From the NCBI GenBank assembly GCA_041591635.1, contig JBFHRO010000083.1, positions 1-13,248 on the forward strand: 13,248 nucleotides of DNA, written 5' to 3'. The stretch's first letter is position 1; each line of letters starts with the position of its first letter. This DNA comes from JACKOD01 sp041591635. GTDB taxonomy: Bacteria; Pseudomonadota; Gammaproteobacteria; Pseudomonadales; Oleiphilaceae. The notes under the pieces were generated by a model, which saw only the letters and a list, made by a program, of their open reading frames with translations, searched no databases and was not told the DNA's origin. Position numbers and translations under genes: made by a program. This document shows positions 12,898 through 13,248 of this stretch, in pieces.

Positions 12898-13248
12898 TCA
12901 GCAGGTCGCCTTGGGGTCGGCCGTCAGTTCCAGGGTTTCGATGATGCGATCCATCCACATCTCTTTTTCGCTTTGGTCGCACAGGGCCTTATTGCGTTTT
13001 TGCACCCCTTCGGCATTGAGGGTCCAATGATAGTCAGGCGCAATCTGCTGGGTTTGCAGGCAATGCTTGACGCAGTGCAGCTGGCAGCCATCAAGCGCGA
13101 CTATGGGCCGCCCGGATTTGGCAATGCGCACCAGTGCCGGAACATTCCCCCCCACCCCGGCAATGCACGACATTTGTGCCAGCCCTTTATGATCGAGTTC
13201 GACGGCAATGCTGTTGGCCAACTGGGCGACATTGGAACAGCCGGAACA
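12898..13248 (-). CDS. DGC-domain putative zinc-binding protein (N-terminus outside window)
   Basis: 116 residues are visible; the frame continues past the window end. It begins CSGCSNVAQLANSIAVELDH, followed by GLAQMSCIAGVGGNVPALVR, then IVALDGCQLHCVKHCL and APDYHWTL. Cysteines and the Asp-Gly-Cys (DGC) motif define the DGC/putative zinc-binding family (PF08859). The C-x-x-C at the visible start, C-I-A-G and D-G-C-x-x-x-C-x-x-x-C supply likely metal ligands. A TTG-start reading from 13221 would drop the first CxxC and is unlikely. The protein ends in Cys (PKATC). Its biochemical role is not established; relatives occur near metal and redox genes. The DUF3999 gene follows after 22 nt. Confidence 0.85.
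   Translation of the reverse strand, partial: CSGCSNVAQLANSIAVELDHKGLAQMSCIAGVGGNVPALVRIAKSGRPIVALDGCQLHCVKHCLQTQQIAPDYHWTLNAEGVQKRNKALCDQSEKEMWMDRIIETLELTADPKATC

Overview
The window reads as chromosome of a free-living, GC-rich gammaproteobacterium. The TIGR02647 protein, RlmA, HrpB and an H-NOX/H-NOX-associated kinase pair are all typical of that class. I cannot name the genus from sequence alone. There are no rRNA or tRNA genes, CRISPR arrays, transposases or integrases, and gene density is high on both strands.

Layout: (1) 2-1571 is the end of an exopolysaccharide locus. It holds the tail of a polyprenyl-phosphate sugar-phosphate transferase and then a 459-residue protein. That protein looks like a degenerate sugar nucleotidyltransferase, a left-handed beta-helix and a vestigial second sugar-phosphate transferase fused together, with the catalytic residues of both enzyme parts replaced. 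(2) 1626-7634 is a signalling block on the + strand: a 1006-residue hybrid kinase (GAF-TM-CHASE-TM-PAS-HisKA-HATPase-REC), a 73-residue membrane protein, a stand-alone H-NOX haem sensor, and its hybrid kinase (HNOBA-HisKA-HATPase-REC-HPt), which begins 3 nt after the H-NOX stop. (3) 7691-8927 on the - strand holds the TIGR02647 protein and rlmA. (4) 9121-11949 on the + strand holds a 55-residue basic protein whose 3' end and stop codon lie inside a long RNA hairpin, then hrpB. (5) 11937-13248 on the - strand holds a DUF3999 envelope protein and a partial DGC-domain putative zinc-binding protein.

How they work together: the H-NOX/kinase pair should convert nitric oxide binding into a phosphorelay through its own REC and HPt domains. 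No dedicated output regulator (EAL, HD-GYP or DNA-binding response regulator) lies in the window, so the output is encoded elsewhere. The CHASE hybrid kinase next door has a REC but no HPt, so it too needs outside partners. The EPS genes upstream are a plausible but unproven output, since H-NOX pathways often control biofilm formation.

The two most interesting observations are the approximately 26-bp hairpin overlapping the end of the 9121-9288 ORF, which resembles the arrangement of arfA ribosome-rescue genes, and the apparently dead double-enzyme fusion at 192-1571.
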